Assembly (NCBI GenBank): GCA_028285035.1
Contig: JANQQF010000071.1
Coordinates: 62,001 to 126,000, forward strand
DNA from: Phycisphaerae bacterium
GTDB taxonomy: Bacteria > Chloroflexota > Anaerolineae > 4572-78 > J111
Direction: 5' to 3'
DNA: 64,000 nucleotides
Shown here: in pieces, positions 45,917-54,815 of the stretch
Position numbering within the stretch: position 1 is the stretch's first letter
How the letters are laid out: the number at the start of each line of letters is the position of its first letter
The notes under the pieces: generated by a model
Database searches by the model: none
The model's input: only the letters and a program-made list of their open reading frames with translations
Told to the model about the DNA's origin: nothing
Program-made: the position numbers and the translations under genes

Positions 45917-47005
45917 ATGTCCGAACTATTTACCTCACTCACTGTAAAAGACGTAACCTTCCGAAATCGAATTGGTGTGTCACCAATGTGTCAATATAGC
46001 TCGGTCGATGGCGTAGCCAACAACTGGCATATGGTTCATTTGGGATCACGGGCTGTCGGCGGGGCAGGCTTGATTATCGCCGAAGCGACAGCAGTCATGC
46101 CAAATGGCCGGATCACCCCCAGCTGTGCGGGGATCTGGAGCGATGCGCACGCTGAGGCACTAGCGCCAATCGTCGCTTTTCAGGTTGAACACGGGGCAGT
46201 ACCCGGTATACAGCTCGCCCACGCTGGGCGTAAAGGCAGTGCAGCCCGACCGTGGGATGGGGGAGAACACCTTTCCAACGATACGGGCGGTTATGACATC
46301 ATTGGGCCGTATGATGAACCGTTTGATCCTGATGGGAAACGTCTCTGGAAAACACCTCGCATGATGACACAGGACGACATCAACGAGGTGCAAGATGCCT
46401 TTGTCGTCGCGGCCAAGCGTGCGCTCGCCATCGGCTACAAGCTGCTCGAAATTCACGGCGCACATGGTTATCTGCTGCACAGCTTCTTCACCCCACTGGT
46501 CAACAAACGCACTGACCAATATGGCGGCTCGCCTGAAAATCGGGCGCGTATGATGTTGGAGACGGTGGAGAAAGTTCGGGGCGTCTGGCCGGAAAATTTA
46601 CCGCTGGCAGTGCGCCTCTCAGTGCACGATTGGGATGAGCAGGGATTGACTGTCGAGGATAATATCCAGATGGCCAAATGGCTGAAAGAGCATGGTGTTG
46701 ATTTTGTTGATTGCAGCACTGGCGGGGCAAACCCATCTTCCCGCAGTTCAAGGGGCAATCGCATTAGCGAGCAGGTTGAATTTTCGGCCCAGATACGTGA
46801 GGCTGCTGACATCAAAACAATGGCCGTCGGGGCTATTACAGATCCCCATCAAGCGGAACAAATCATCGGCTCAGGTCAGGCCGATATCGCCCTGATGGCT
46901 CGACAAATGTTACGTGATCCCTATTGGCCGTTTCATGCCGCTCAAGCGTTGGGTGTCCCAACCAAGCCGATTATGCCAATACAAAATGCCTTTTTTGTAG
47001 GTTAG
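45917..47005 (+). CDS. NADH:flavin oxidoreductase, YqjM-type Old Yellow Enzyme
   Basis: 362 residues of a TIM-barrel FMN oxidoreductase. The YqjM-type SPMCQYS (~22-28) has the redox-modulating Cys, and HAGRKGSA, the substrate-binding HGAHGYLLHSF (His-x-x-His) and TDQYGGSPENRARM are conserved. The C-terminal phosphate-binding part is IGSGQADIALMARQ. It reduces activated alkenes with NAD(P)H. It is preceded by GGAGCA and may be co-transcribed with the methyltransferase. Confidence 0.93.
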   Translation: MSELFTSLTVKDVTFRNRIGVSPMCQYSSVDGVANNWHMVHLGSRAVGGAGLIIAEATAVMPNGRITPSCAGIWSDAHAEALAPIVAFQVEHGAVPGIQLAHAGRKGSAARPWDGGEHLSNDTGGYDIIGPYDEPFDPDGKRLWKTPRMMTQDDINEVQDAFVVAAKRALAIGYKLLEIHGAHGYLLHSFFTPLVNKRTDQYGGSPENRARMMLETVEKVRGVWPENLPLAVRLSVHDWDEQGLTVEDNIQMAKWLKEHGVDFVDCSTGGANPSSRSSRGNRISEQVEFSAQIREAADIKTMAVGAITDPHQAEQIIGSGQADIALMARQMLRDPYWPFHAAQALGVPTKPIMPIQNAFFVG

Positions 47006-47040
47006 CTCCAAATGGCTAAGTCAATATTTTGCCCGAAAGT

Positions 47041-48150
47041 CTAGCTTGGCAAATTGATGGTAAAGCGGGTGCCTTGCCCCAGGCCTGGGCTATCGACCTG
47101 AATTTGCCCCCCGTGGACCTCGACCAGCGCTTTGACAATGGCTAAGCCCAAGCCTGTCCCGCCCGTTTCGCGGCTGCGGGAGCGGTCGGTGCGGTAGAAG
47201 CGGTCAAACACGTGGGGAAGATGTTCGGGCGAGATGCCTTCGCCCGTATCTTGCACCGTGAGTTGGATGCTGTCGATTGTGGTCGCGCTCCCAATGATAA
47301 TCTCGCCATCGTTGGGGGTGTGACGCAACGCATTGGCAAGAAGGTTATCCAGCACTTGGCGAATGCGTGAGGCATCGACCCTTGTTACCGGCAAGTTATC
47401 TTCAAGCGCCGAAGTCAGCACGACCCCTTTCTCCTCGGTTAACGGCTTAAACATTTCCAAGGTCTCATCAATAAGCACACCTAGGTCCGTTTCCTGTCTG
47501 TTGAGCGGCAGTTGCTGCGACTCCGCCTGGGCCAACTCACGCAAATCCTTGACCAACAGAATCAGGTGTCGCGTTTGACCGTAGAGATTGGCAATTTCAG
47601 CCTCATCCAACTCATAAACGTGATCAAGTGCAGCGCGGAGATGGCCTTCCAGAACGGTTAAGGGTGTATTCAACTCGTGCGATACGTCGGCCATCAAGTT
47701 ACGGCGGAGCTGTTCAGCTTCCTGTAAATCAGCCGCCATTTTGTTAAACGATTGAGCCAAGTCTGTAATTTCTTCGCTACTCCCAACCACCTCAACCCGA
47801 TGGGTCAGGTCACCTGAGCCAATCCGCTGGGCCGCCTCAGCCAGATGAGCAATGGGGGCACTGACACTACGACTAATCCAGATACCCAGACCAATACCTA
47901 GCAAGCCACTCACCAAAAATGTAAAGATCACTGTCTCTGGAATAGCCTCTACATATGGACGATATTCCTGCCCAATGATGTCCGTCAGAAAATCAAATCC
48001 ATCGGGCTCGGACTCACTTTGGGAGATATCTGTATCTTGCGTCTCCAATTGCGTTTCAATAAAAAAGAAAAGCGAGCCAAAAGGTAAAATAACAATAAGG
48101 GCGACGAGGATGGCAATCGCGACGCTCAAACGAACCCATAGCTGCTTCAT
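47041..48150 (-). CDS. Membrane sensor histidine kinase (BaeS-like)
   Basis: 369 residues. Membrane segments at ~7-33 and ~71-93 flank a short extracytoplasmic loop rich in acidic residues (ETQDTDISQSESEPD). HAMP follows, then HisKA ADVSHELNTPLTVLEGHL (His ~159), and the ATPase boxes NLLANALRHTP, DTGEGIS, FDRFYRTDRS and GGTGLGLAIVKALV. Its start overlaps the response regulator end by 4 bases, so the pair forms one operon. The small sensor loop suggests sensing of envelope stress or a cationic ligand. Confidence 0.93.
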   Translation of the reverse strand: MKQLWVRLSVAIAILVALIVILPFGSLFFFIETQLETQDTDISQSESEPDGFDFLTDIIGQEYRPYVEAIPETVIFTFLVSGLLGIGLGIWISRSVSAPIAHLAEAAQRIGSGDLTHRVEVVGSSEEITDLAQSFNKMAADLQEAEQLRRNLMADVSHELNTPLTVLEGHLRAALDHVYELDEAEIANLYGQTRHLILLVKDLRELAQAESQQLPLNRQETDLGVLIDETLEMFKPLTEEKGVVLTSALEDNLPVTRVDASRIRQVLDNLLANALRHTPNDGEIIIGSATTIDSIQLTVQDTGEGISPEHLPHVFDRFYRTDRSRSRETGGTGLGLAIVKALVEVHGGQIQVDSPGLGQGTRFTINLPS

Positions 48151-48851
48151 CGGGCATCACCAATAAAGCGATACCCAATGCCATAGACAGTTTGAATATA
48201 GGTTGGCTCATCAGGGTTAGGTTCAATTTTGCGACGAAGATTACGAACGTGGGTATCGAGAGCTCGGCCCAACCCTTGATACGTATGACCCATCACCTGT
48301 TCCAGCAACTCGTCACGGCTTAGGGTGTGGCCAGGGTGGTTCATCAGGGCCTGCAAGAGTTTGAACTCCGTCCGGGTCAGCTCTACAGGCTGGCCAGCCA
48401 CGGTGAGTTGATGATGATCTGCATCCAGTTTAAGCCCATCCACTTGCAAAATACGTGAGGTGACAGGTTGTCCCAATTGGCTACGTCGCAGTTGAGCCCG
48501 CACCCGAGCGACTACTTCACGGGCGTTAAAGGGTTTGGTCACATAATCATCCGCCCCAAGTTCCAGGCCAATGATTTTATCCGTGTCTTCTGCCCGAGCG
48601 GTGAGCATAATGATTGGAATAGCAGCTAGATCGGGATTCGTCCGAATTAGACGAGTAATATCCCAGCCATCGCGATCGGGCAGCATTAAATCGAGCAGGA
48701 GTAAATCGGGTCGCTCTCGACGGAGGGTGTGCACAGCCGTTTCTCCATCAAAAGCAACTAGTACGTCAAAACCGCTCTGTTCCAGATAGCCGCGCAGAAT
48801 CTTAACAATGGATTTGTCATCATCTACCACCAGAATTCGTTGTTTTAGCAT
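48147..48851 (-). CDS. OmpR-family response regulator
   Basis: 234 residues from ATG 48851 (MLKQRILVVDDDKS), with an AGG site just upstream; a frame back to 48899 adds 16 hydrophobic residues unlike a regulator. The receiver has the acidic DDD, the phosphorylated Asp in LLLDLMLPDRDG, the Thr of LTA, and Lys in YVTKPF. The C-terminal winged helix (VELTRTEFKLLQALMNHPGH, DTHVRNLRRKIEP, YIQTVYGIGYRF) binds DNA. It is coupled to the kinase at 47041. Confidence 0.95.
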   Translation of the reverse strand: MLKQRILVVDDDKSIVKILRGYLEQSGFDVLVAFDGETAVHTLRRERPDLLLLDLMLPDRDGWDITRLIRTNPDLAAIPIIMLTARAEDTDKIIGLELGADDYVTKPFNAREVVARVRAQLRRSQLGQPVTSRILQVDGLKLDADHHQLTVAGQPVELTRTEFKLLQALMNHPGHTLSRDELLEQVMGHTYQGLGRALDTHVRNLRRKIEPNPDEPTYIQTVYGIGYRFIGDAR

Positions 48852-48920
48852 GTGTTTACCTAAAAGAGTGTACGAATAGTAAAAGTATAGGAATAGCAAG
48901 AGAACGGGCTACCGAAAGGA

Positions 48921-48983
48921 CGTGTTTCGTGATACGTGATGCGAATTCAAGTCATTACGAAACACGCATCACGCATTACGTGG
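48921..48983. repeat. Dispersed-repeat-like GTGTTTCGTGATACGTGAT element
   Basis: CGTGTTTCGT (48921-48930) pairs with ACGAAACACG (48957-48966). Short ATCACGCATTACG-type iterations continue to 48983. It lies in the 256-base gap between the response regulator and sigma factor genes, where I see no gene. Confidence 0.6.
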
Positions 48984-49107
48984 CCTCAAATCCGGACGGA
49001 TGTATTCTGATTATCTGTTGCTATTGTCAACGCACATCCCTTGCTTACCTCGATACCCACCATTTTTGAGGTAGGTCCAGTTTACTCTGAAAATAACCTT
49101 TTGAAAA

Positions 49108-49731
49108 TTAGGCCTGAGACAACTCATACGACAGGGCCAAGGCACTTTGTGGCTGACGCGCCGCCTGGGCCATTGTCTTGCGGGCCCGCCAAAGCTTGCT
49201 CTTAACCGCGCTGACCGAACTGTTGAGCGTTTCCGCAATCTCTTGATAGGACAACCCGTACCAATATTTCAAGATGATGGTCGTTCGGTAATCTGGTGAC
49301 AGTGAATTGAGAAAAGCATGTACGCTTTGGGTGGCTTCAACTTTTAGGAGCGTCTCTTCCGGTTGAGTGGTCGTTTGGTTGGGCGGAATGCGCACATAAT
49401 CCAAACTATCCAGCGAAAGCCAATACTCTCGCTTTTTTCGCAAGCGGTCGATACAGTGATGAGAGGCAATTGAAAAGAGCCACGTTGAAAAGGTTTGCTG
49501 ACTGTCATAAGAGTTTAGCCGAGCATAGGCCCGCAGAAAGCTTTCCTGAGCGGCGTCTTCAGCCTCAAGCCTGTCGCCCAGCATCCGATAACATAAGTTG
49601 TAGATGGGTTGTTGATATTTTAGGACGATGTTGGTGAAGGCCTCTTGTTGGCCGTTTTTGGTCTCATTTATCCAATCGGTTTGCTCCGGTGTATTTGGAT
49701 ATTTCGTGGGTTGCGTTTTGTTTTTCTGCAT
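49108..49731 (-). CDS. ECF-type RNA polymerase sigma factor
   Basis: 207 residues. Region 2 is DRLEAEDAAQESFLRAYARL with FSTWLFSIASHHCIDRLRK; region 4 is LSPDYRTTIILKYWYGLSYQ followed by EIAETLNSSVSAVKSKLWRA. It should direct RNA polymerase to a stress-type promoter. No anti-sigma gene is adjacent. It starts 21 bases after the ABC permease gene on the same strand, so permease and sigma factor are probably co-transcribed. Confidence 0.93.
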   Translation of the reverse strand: MQKNKTQPTKYPNTPEQTDWINETKNGQQEAFTNIVLKYQQPIYNLCYRMLGDRLEAEDAAQESFLRAYARLNSYDSQQTFSTWLFSIASHHCIDRLRKKREYWLSLDSLDYVRIPPNQTTTQPEETLLKVEATQSVHAFLNSLSPDYRTTIILKYWYGLSYQEIAETLNSSVSAVKSKLWRARKTMAQAARQPQSALALSYELSQA

Positions 49732-49752
49732 TTGATTTTCCTCAATCTCAGG

Positions 49753-52164
49753 TTATTGATAAGCTAAACTTTCTTGAACGCTAATTTGCATCGCATTGCG
49801 TGCTGGAAACCAACTAGCCACAATCGCCAAAATTAGAATGATCACGAGCCAAGCAATCAGGCCAAGCGGGGTAAATCGGTAGACAATTTCATCATCTAAG
49901 GCCAAAGCTAGCCCCTGCGTGGTTAGATAGTAGGCTGCTGGAATACTGAGGGGAATGGCCATAAGCCAGCTTAGCAGGCCCAGGATCAGCCCCTCGCCGA
50001 CAAAGATCCGGGCTACCCGATTTGATGAGGCACCAATCGCTCGCATCACCCCGATTTCTCGGCGACGCTCTAACACACTGAGCGACAGCACACCACTGAG
50101 TCCAATCCCGCCAACCGAGGCAATGACCACGGCCATAATCGCTAACAAGCTGACAATAATGGTGTAGGGGAAAAGCACCTCTTCGCTAATTTCGGTAATC
50201 GTGGACATTTCAAAGATGCCCTCCGGGGCCACCGCAATGCCACGCACTTGATAGAGAGCGCGTAAGGTTTGAGCCACCTCGGCCGTTGCTTCTGGCGTGG
50301 TGGAGGTTGTTTGGACCAACAGGGTATCGGCCCGGTTAACCGCCCCAATTTCTTTTTGCAGGGTGCTGATGGGTACATGGCCTGAATCATTGCTGAGGGG
50401 ATCAAACAGCAAGCCAACCACCTGCCAGGTTGACTCTCGCTTCAAACCATGGTTAAAGGTGACCCAATCGCCAACCCCTACGCCAACCTTACCCGCCAAA
50501 TTTGAATTGAGCACCACGGCATAAGTGTCGTCCGGCTGAAGCCAGCGTCCCGCATGTATTTCAGGCATGTACATCGTATTCGACACGGGCAGACCAAACA
50601 AGGTCGTTCCTTCATCAAACACCGATGCTTTAGCTTGCGTGGCCGGTCGCAGTTCGGCTTCATTGGTGCTCCACATCTCGACCGCCTCCACCTCCGATTG
50701 GTTTAAGGCCATCGCTTCGATCGGTTGAATCCGCTCTTGAGACTCAAAGGTCAGGGTGACATCGTAGGTATGGATCGCAGCGAGTTTATCGGTAAAGGTG
50801 TAGGCAGTGGAATCGCTCACGCCGATGACCATCATAAACATTAAACCACTCCCAATCAGCATCATTTCAATCAGGACAACCCGCCCCTTGTTCCGAAAGG
50901 TATTGCCAAGGGTGAGGAGGAGCGTGTAGGGCACCCGCTGCATTTTGGCGACCAAGCGATCAATCAGGCCCACCATGCCATCCAAACCATAACTACCAAT
51001 GGCCTCCCGCACCGTAATGCGAACGCCAATCAACAAGGGAAACAACGACGCTAACAACGGCGTCAACCAGGCTACGCCCAATTGAACCAGCACGGCAAGC
51101 GGATCAAGTATAAGGGGGTCAGCCATAATATTGAGGAGATCAAGAAAAAAGAGGGATAAATAATAAGCCCCAAGCGCAGACAACGGCACAGCCACAAGAC
51201 TGGCCAACAGGCCATATATAAAAATGGTGGCCAGGTAGGCCCAGAAAATCTGTGAGGTACGCCCACCAACCGCTTTCATGATGCCAATTTGATTGATTTG
51301 CTGGGTGATCAGGGCGTTGATCGTATTGTAGATGAGAAACAGGCCCAAGATCACTGTGGCGGCCCCCATCACCCCCATAATCAAAAAGACAGCATCCAAA
51401 ATATTTTGAATACCGGGCACGAGCGGGTCGTTGACCCGATCTCCATCAGGCCCGCCCATTCCACCTGAGTCAATCTCCAGCTGGTCTAGGTGATTTTGAA
51501 TGGCCAAGTCGGTTTGTTCTTGGGCCGCTTGATCAAAGGTAACATCCCTGGTCTGCACAATATCGAAATTATCTTCGCCGGTCAGCTCACTAAAACGCTG
51601 ACGGGTGGTGTAAAGCTGCAACATACTATCGAATTGGGGGGAGTTGCCGGGTTCGTGAAGAATTCCCCCAATCTTAATGATATGCCGACGCTTATTGATC
51701 TCAAGATACAGTGTGTCGCCTGGATAAACCTCGAAAAAGGTATCAAAGCCAGCCCCCACGGCAAAGTTATTGCGATGAGGCCATTCGCCACTGACCAATT
51801 GAAACTTGAATATTTTTTGATCGTTGTAGTCAGGTCGAGCTTGCAGGGCACCTTCTTGCCACGGTTCATCAGGCGTTCGACGCCATCTAAAGGATGTACT
51901 CATCCGGCCCTCGACCTCGGCAACGCCCTCAATCTTTTTTAGGGCCGCTAGCTCTTCATCGCTCATAGGGGGATCAACCGATAACTGGATCATCGGTGAG
52001 TTTGCCGCCTGCCACTCTTCGCTCAAAGCCGAGGCCGTCAGGTTTCTGGCCCCAATCACCAAGCCAATCGCAAACGCCCCCATCGCAATAATCAACGTGA
52101 CTTGCAGGGTTCGCGCTTTGTTACGCCATAAGTCATACCAAATTTTGTGGTAAATTACATTCAT
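49753..52164 (-). CDS. ABC transporter permease with two FtsX domains (MacB/LolC-like)
   Basis: 803 residues from the ATG at 52164 (MNVIYHKIWYDLWRNKARTL), the standard beginning. An open frame back to 52221 lacks a ribosome site. The layout is TM1 (~23-40), a periplasmic MacB-type core, three TMs in FtsX domain 1 (GVMGAATVILGLFLIYNTIN...), a second core, then FtsX domain 2 (SVLERRREIGVMRAIGAS). Such permeases work with a separate ATPase in lipoprotein, peptide or mechanotransmission systems. No ATPase gene is adjacent, so the partner is elsewhere. Confidence 0.9.
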   Translation of the reverse strand: MNVIYHKIWYDLWRNKARTLQVTLIIAMGAFAIGLVIGARNLTASALSEEWQAANSPMIQLSVDPPMSDEELAALKKIEGVAEVEGRMSTSFRWRRTPDEPWQEGALQARPDYNDQKIFKFQLVSGEWPHRNNFAVGAGFDTFFEVYPGDTLYLEINKRRHIIKIGGILHEPGNSPQFDSMLQLYTTRQRFSELTGEDNFDIVQTRDVTFDQAAQEQTDLAIQNHLDQLEIDSGGMGGPDGDRVNDPLVPGIQNILDAVFLIMGVMGAATVILGLFLIYNTINALITQQINQIGIMKAVGGRTSQIFWAYLATIFIYGLLASLVAVPLSALGAYYLSLFFLDLLNIMADPLILDPLAVLVQLGVAWLTPLLASLFPLLIGVRITVREAIGSYGLDGMVGLIDRLVAKMQRVPYTLLLTLGNTFRNKGRVVLIEMMLIGSGLMFMMVIGVSDSTAYTFTDKLAAIHTYDVTLTFESQERIQPIEAMALNQSEVEAVEMWSTNEAELRPATQAKASVFDEGTTLFGLPVSNTMYMPEIHAGRWLQPDDTYAVVLNSNLAGKVGVGVGDWVTFNHGLKRESTWQVVGLLFDPLSNDSGHVPISTLQKEIGAVNRADTLLVQTTSTTPEATAEVAQTLRALYQVRGIAVAPEGIFEMSTITEISEEVLFPYTIIVSLLAIMAVVIASVGGIGLSGVLSLSVLERRREIGVMRAIGASSNRVARIFVGEGLILGLLSWLMAIPLSIPAAYYLTTQGLALALDDEIVYRFTPLGLIAWLVIILILAIVASWFPARNAMQISVQESLAYQ

Positions 52165-52370
52165 CTTGATTTTGTCCTTTACACTGCTAATTTTGGCTAC
52201 ATCGCAGATGCTGCTGAGCATTTCCAGATTAGCAGAAGAATCTCAAGACAATGTCAAGACAATCGTGAAAGAATGTTAGGTTTTGTGGGAAGGCTCAATC
52301 TGATGGTAGAGCAAGATTTGGAGAAAGAGCCCAAGCAAAGTTGCTAGAGAGTCAAAACTGGCTTTATACT

Positions 52371-52402
52371 CCAACCTCAAATCATTCTAAATTTGAGGTT
52401 GG
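52371..52402 (+). promoter_or_regulatory. Perfect inverted repeat upstream of an MBL-fold gene
   Basis: CCAACCTCAAAT (52371-52382) and ATTTGAGGTTGG (52391-52402) form a perfect 12-bp stem with an 8-base loop. No T-tract follows on the plus strand. It ends 14 bases before the AAAGGAGG ribosome site of the gene at 52428, so it could be an operator or an mRNA stem affecting translation. Confidence 0.65.
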
Positions 52403-52427
52403 GTAGCAACCGAAAAAGGAGGCCGTG

Positions 52428-53300
52428 ATGAATCAGGATTATTATCAATTCTATGTTGGCGATTTCAAATGTACGGCCATCAACGATTGTAAAGGGTTGG
52501 TAATCACCGACTCGCCAAAGAGCAGCTTTTCAAATGCATCAAATGAAGCGTTTAATGAAGCAGCGCGAGTACACGGCTTTAACCCTACCGAATGGGAGCG
52601 AGAGGTGTTCATGCACTGTCTTCTGGTCGAGACTGGCTCGCGTCGTATTTTGTTTGATGTTGGAATGGGCACCCCTGATCGCTATTCAGGGGCAGGCAAG
52701 CTACATTCTGCGTTGGCCAAGGCCGGTGTTGCGGCTGAAACGATCGATACGGTGATCTTTACGCACGGCCATTGGGACCACGTCGCCGGATTAGCGGATG
52801 AGGCGGGCAAACTCCTTTTCCCGAATGCCGATTACCTAATGCAAAGCGATGAGTGGGCCTTCTGGACGGATCGTAACAACATGCGCCTGCTAAACCCAAA
52901 TCACGCAGCGTTCGATATGATTTCATTTGACAGGCTGCCGCTTATTCGGGAACGAGTCCAGCTATTCGAGCCTGAAGGGGAAATCATCCCAGGTGTTCAT
53001 GCAATCGCTGTTCCTGGCCACACCCCTGGACATACAGTCTTCTCCATCATCTCTAAAGATCAGGAACTATTGCATATCTCCGATTTGGTCCATACCAGTC
53101 TGCACTTTGAGTACCCAGAATGGCATCACGAAGTCGATATTCTGCCGGAGCTGAGCGCAGCCAGCAGGCGCAAGATTTTTTCACGCGCAGCTGCTGAAAA
53201 TCTTCTCATCTTTGGGTGCCACACCAATTCAGATTCAGGTCTGGGGCATATTAAGCCGAAAGGGAATACCTGGACCTGGCAGCCTCTTACAACGTTGTAA
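52428..53300 (+). CDS. MBL-fold metallo-hydrolase
   Basis: 290 residues from ATG 52428, with AAAGGAGG 5 bases upstream (the GTG at 52425 is too close). The dinuclear zinc motif is TVIFTHGHWDHVAGL (HxHxDH, ~106-120), AVPGHTPGHTVFSI gives the next His, and HISDLVHT the bridging Asp. Late GCHTNSDSGLGH supplies the last His. It resembles AHL-lactonase-like hydrolases. It is followed after 33 bases by a methyltransferase. Substrate unknown. Confidence 0.9.
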   Translation: MNQDYYQFYVGDFKCTAINDCKGLVITDSPKSSFSNASNEAFNEAARVHGFNPTEWEREVFMHCLLVETGSRRILFDVGMGTPDRYSGAGKLHSALAKAGVAAETIDTVIFTHGHWDHVAGLADEAGKLLFPNADYLMQSDEWAFWTDRNNMRLLNPNHAAFDMISFDRLPLIRERVQLFEPEGEIIPGVHAIAVPGHTPGHTVFSIISKDQELLHISDLVHTSLHFEYPEWHHEVDILPELSAASRRKIFSRAAAENLLIFGCHTNSDSGLGHIKPKGNTWTWQPLTTL

Positions 53301-53333
53301 AACATATAGGTTCGATAAGGACGATATTAAACA

Positions 53334-54110
53334 ATGGTCAAGTATGATGACAAGGCTGCGCAGGAGATCGAGCGCAGTTACCTGACACCGGAAGTGGCAC
53401 AACAGCGTATCCGAACGCTAGCGGGGCTAGCCCTACAGTCTGGGGAACAGGTTCTTGATGCAGGATGCGGAACGGGGTTTCTCACCCAAGAGATGGCTAT
53501 GGTGGTGGGGCCAGACGGCTTTGTGGTTGGCATTGATAAGAGCTTGGACATGCTTGAGCTAGCCAAGAAACGATGTCAAGGGCTAACCCAGGTTCAACTA
53601 AAACAAGGTGGGCTGGAAGATATGCCGGAACAGGACGAACGCTTTGACGCGGTGGCCTGTACGCAAGTTTTGCTGTACCTTTCCGATGTGCCAAGAGCCC
53701 TCTCGGAGATACATCGTGTCCTAAAACCTGGCGGACGTATTGCCGTAATCGAGACCGATTGGCGTGGTGTCGTTTTGAACAGCACTGACGAAGCACTAAG
53801 CCGCCGAATGCTGGCCGCTTGGGATGACGCAGTCCCGAGTCCTAATCTCCCAGTGCAATTGGGGCCACTTCTAAGGACTCAAGGCTTCACCGCAACGCGG
53901 GTCGAGGCCATCCCGATTCTCAACACGAGTTATGCCTCCACCAACTTCGGCGTTGGTACCTGTGAGTGGATTGCTCGCTATGCGCAAGAGCGGGGTGCGG
54001 TCTCCGTAGCGGAGGCAGCGGCTTGGTTAAACGACCTGAGAGGCTTAGGTGAGCAAGACGCATTTTTCTTCTGTGTCAATCGGTTTCTATTCACAGCAGT
54101 CAAATTATAA
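53334..54110 (+). CDS. UbiE-like class I methyltransferase
   Basis: 258 residues. VLDAGCGTGFLTQEMA (~42-57) is a perfect SAM-binding motif I, VVGIDKSLDML motif post-I, and MPEQDERFDAVACTQVLLYL and VLKPGGRIAVIETDW motifs II and III. The C-terminal SYASTNFGVGTCEWIARYA is an unshared tail. It probably forms an operon with the MBL-fold gene. Substrate unknown. Confidence 0.9.
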   Translation: MVKYDDKAAQEIERSYLTPEVAQQRIRTLAGLALQSGEQVLDAGCGTGFLTQEMAMVVGPDGFVVGIDKSLDMLELAKKRCQGLTQVQLKQGGLEDMPEQDERFDAVACTQVLLYLSDVPRALSEIHRVLKPGGRIAVIETDWRGVVLNSTDEALSRRMLAAWDDAVPSPNLPVQLGPLLRTQGFTATRVEAIPILNTSYASTNFGVGTCEWIARYAQERGAVSVAEAAAWLNDLRGLGEQDAFFFCVNRFLFTAVKL

Positions 54111-54167
54111 ATTGGTAGCGGATACAACAAGCCTAACTGTAGATAACTCAAAAAAGCATACTAGCCT

Positions 54168-54263
54168 GTGGTTGCGATCCAATTTGAGGCACCTGATGCT
54201 AATGAAGTTGAGCAATTAACCAAGCTACTGGTAAAATTGATGAAAGGAGTCCAAGAAGATTAA
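54168..54263 (+). pseudogene. Short 31-codon frame, possible gene remnant
   Basis: A GTG-initiated frame encodes VAIQFEAPDANEVEQLTKLL followed by VKLMKGVQED and a stop at 54261-54263. It has coding-like composition (acidic amphipathic helix) but no ribosome site, and a stop lies two codons before the GTG. It looks like the tail of a lost gene. Confidence 0.3.
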
Positions 54264-54278
54264 CTGGAGCGTATTCAC

Positions 54279-54743
54279 ATGGATGAGCAAACGTTTGATG
54301 CCTATGTTGAAGAGGCCTATGCCTGGTTGTTGGATCGGCAGGCGGAGCTAGAAGAGAGGTATCATATTGGCACTGGCCATTATGATGATTTTTGGTATGA
54401 GCAGCACGTTGGTTATTTACAGTTCCTAATTGAGGATACTGTTGAAATTGAATTTCCGATTATTTTTATTGGTTCGTGGAATAACCAACGCGAGTCTTAT
54501 ATGTGGTCGTGGGCCAATGAATATACCATTCAAGAACGTCGCGATGAAGGGTTGCCGCTTCGTGAGCTAGCAGACATCACAGGAAAATCGATTTTCACCT
54601 ACGAGTCTCCGTTTGATTGCGATGAACAGATGGCCTGGCAGCTCGCCGCGATGGCTGCCCGTCATTTAGGGGCGATTGGTGTTTACCGAGCGCCCGAGGG
54701 TGATGCCCTTGAGATTTTTCTGGCCATTCTGTCGCCTGAGTAA
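54279..54743 (+). CDS. DUF6882-like small protein
   Basis: 154 residues. IFIGSWNNQRESYMWSWANE (~67-86) is the block I associate with DUF6882, a family without known function. MAWQLAAMAARHLGAIGVYRA follows. There is no signal or membrane segment. GGAG precedes the ATG. It lies between a methyltransferase and an AT-rich HEPN-like gene. Confidence 0.7.
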   Translation: MDEQTFDAYVEEAYAWLLDRQAELEERYHIGTGHYDDFWYEQHVGYLQFLIEDTVEIEFPIIFIGSWNNQRESYMWSWANEYTIQERRDEGLPLRELADITGKSIFTYESPFDCDEQMAWQLAAMAARHLGAIGVYRAPEGDALEIFLAILSPE

Positions 54744-54815
54744 GTTAGGCGAATTGAATGACAAATTAAATAATAGCATTTTTATGATATATTAAGTTTT
54801 TGAGAGCCACTGCTT

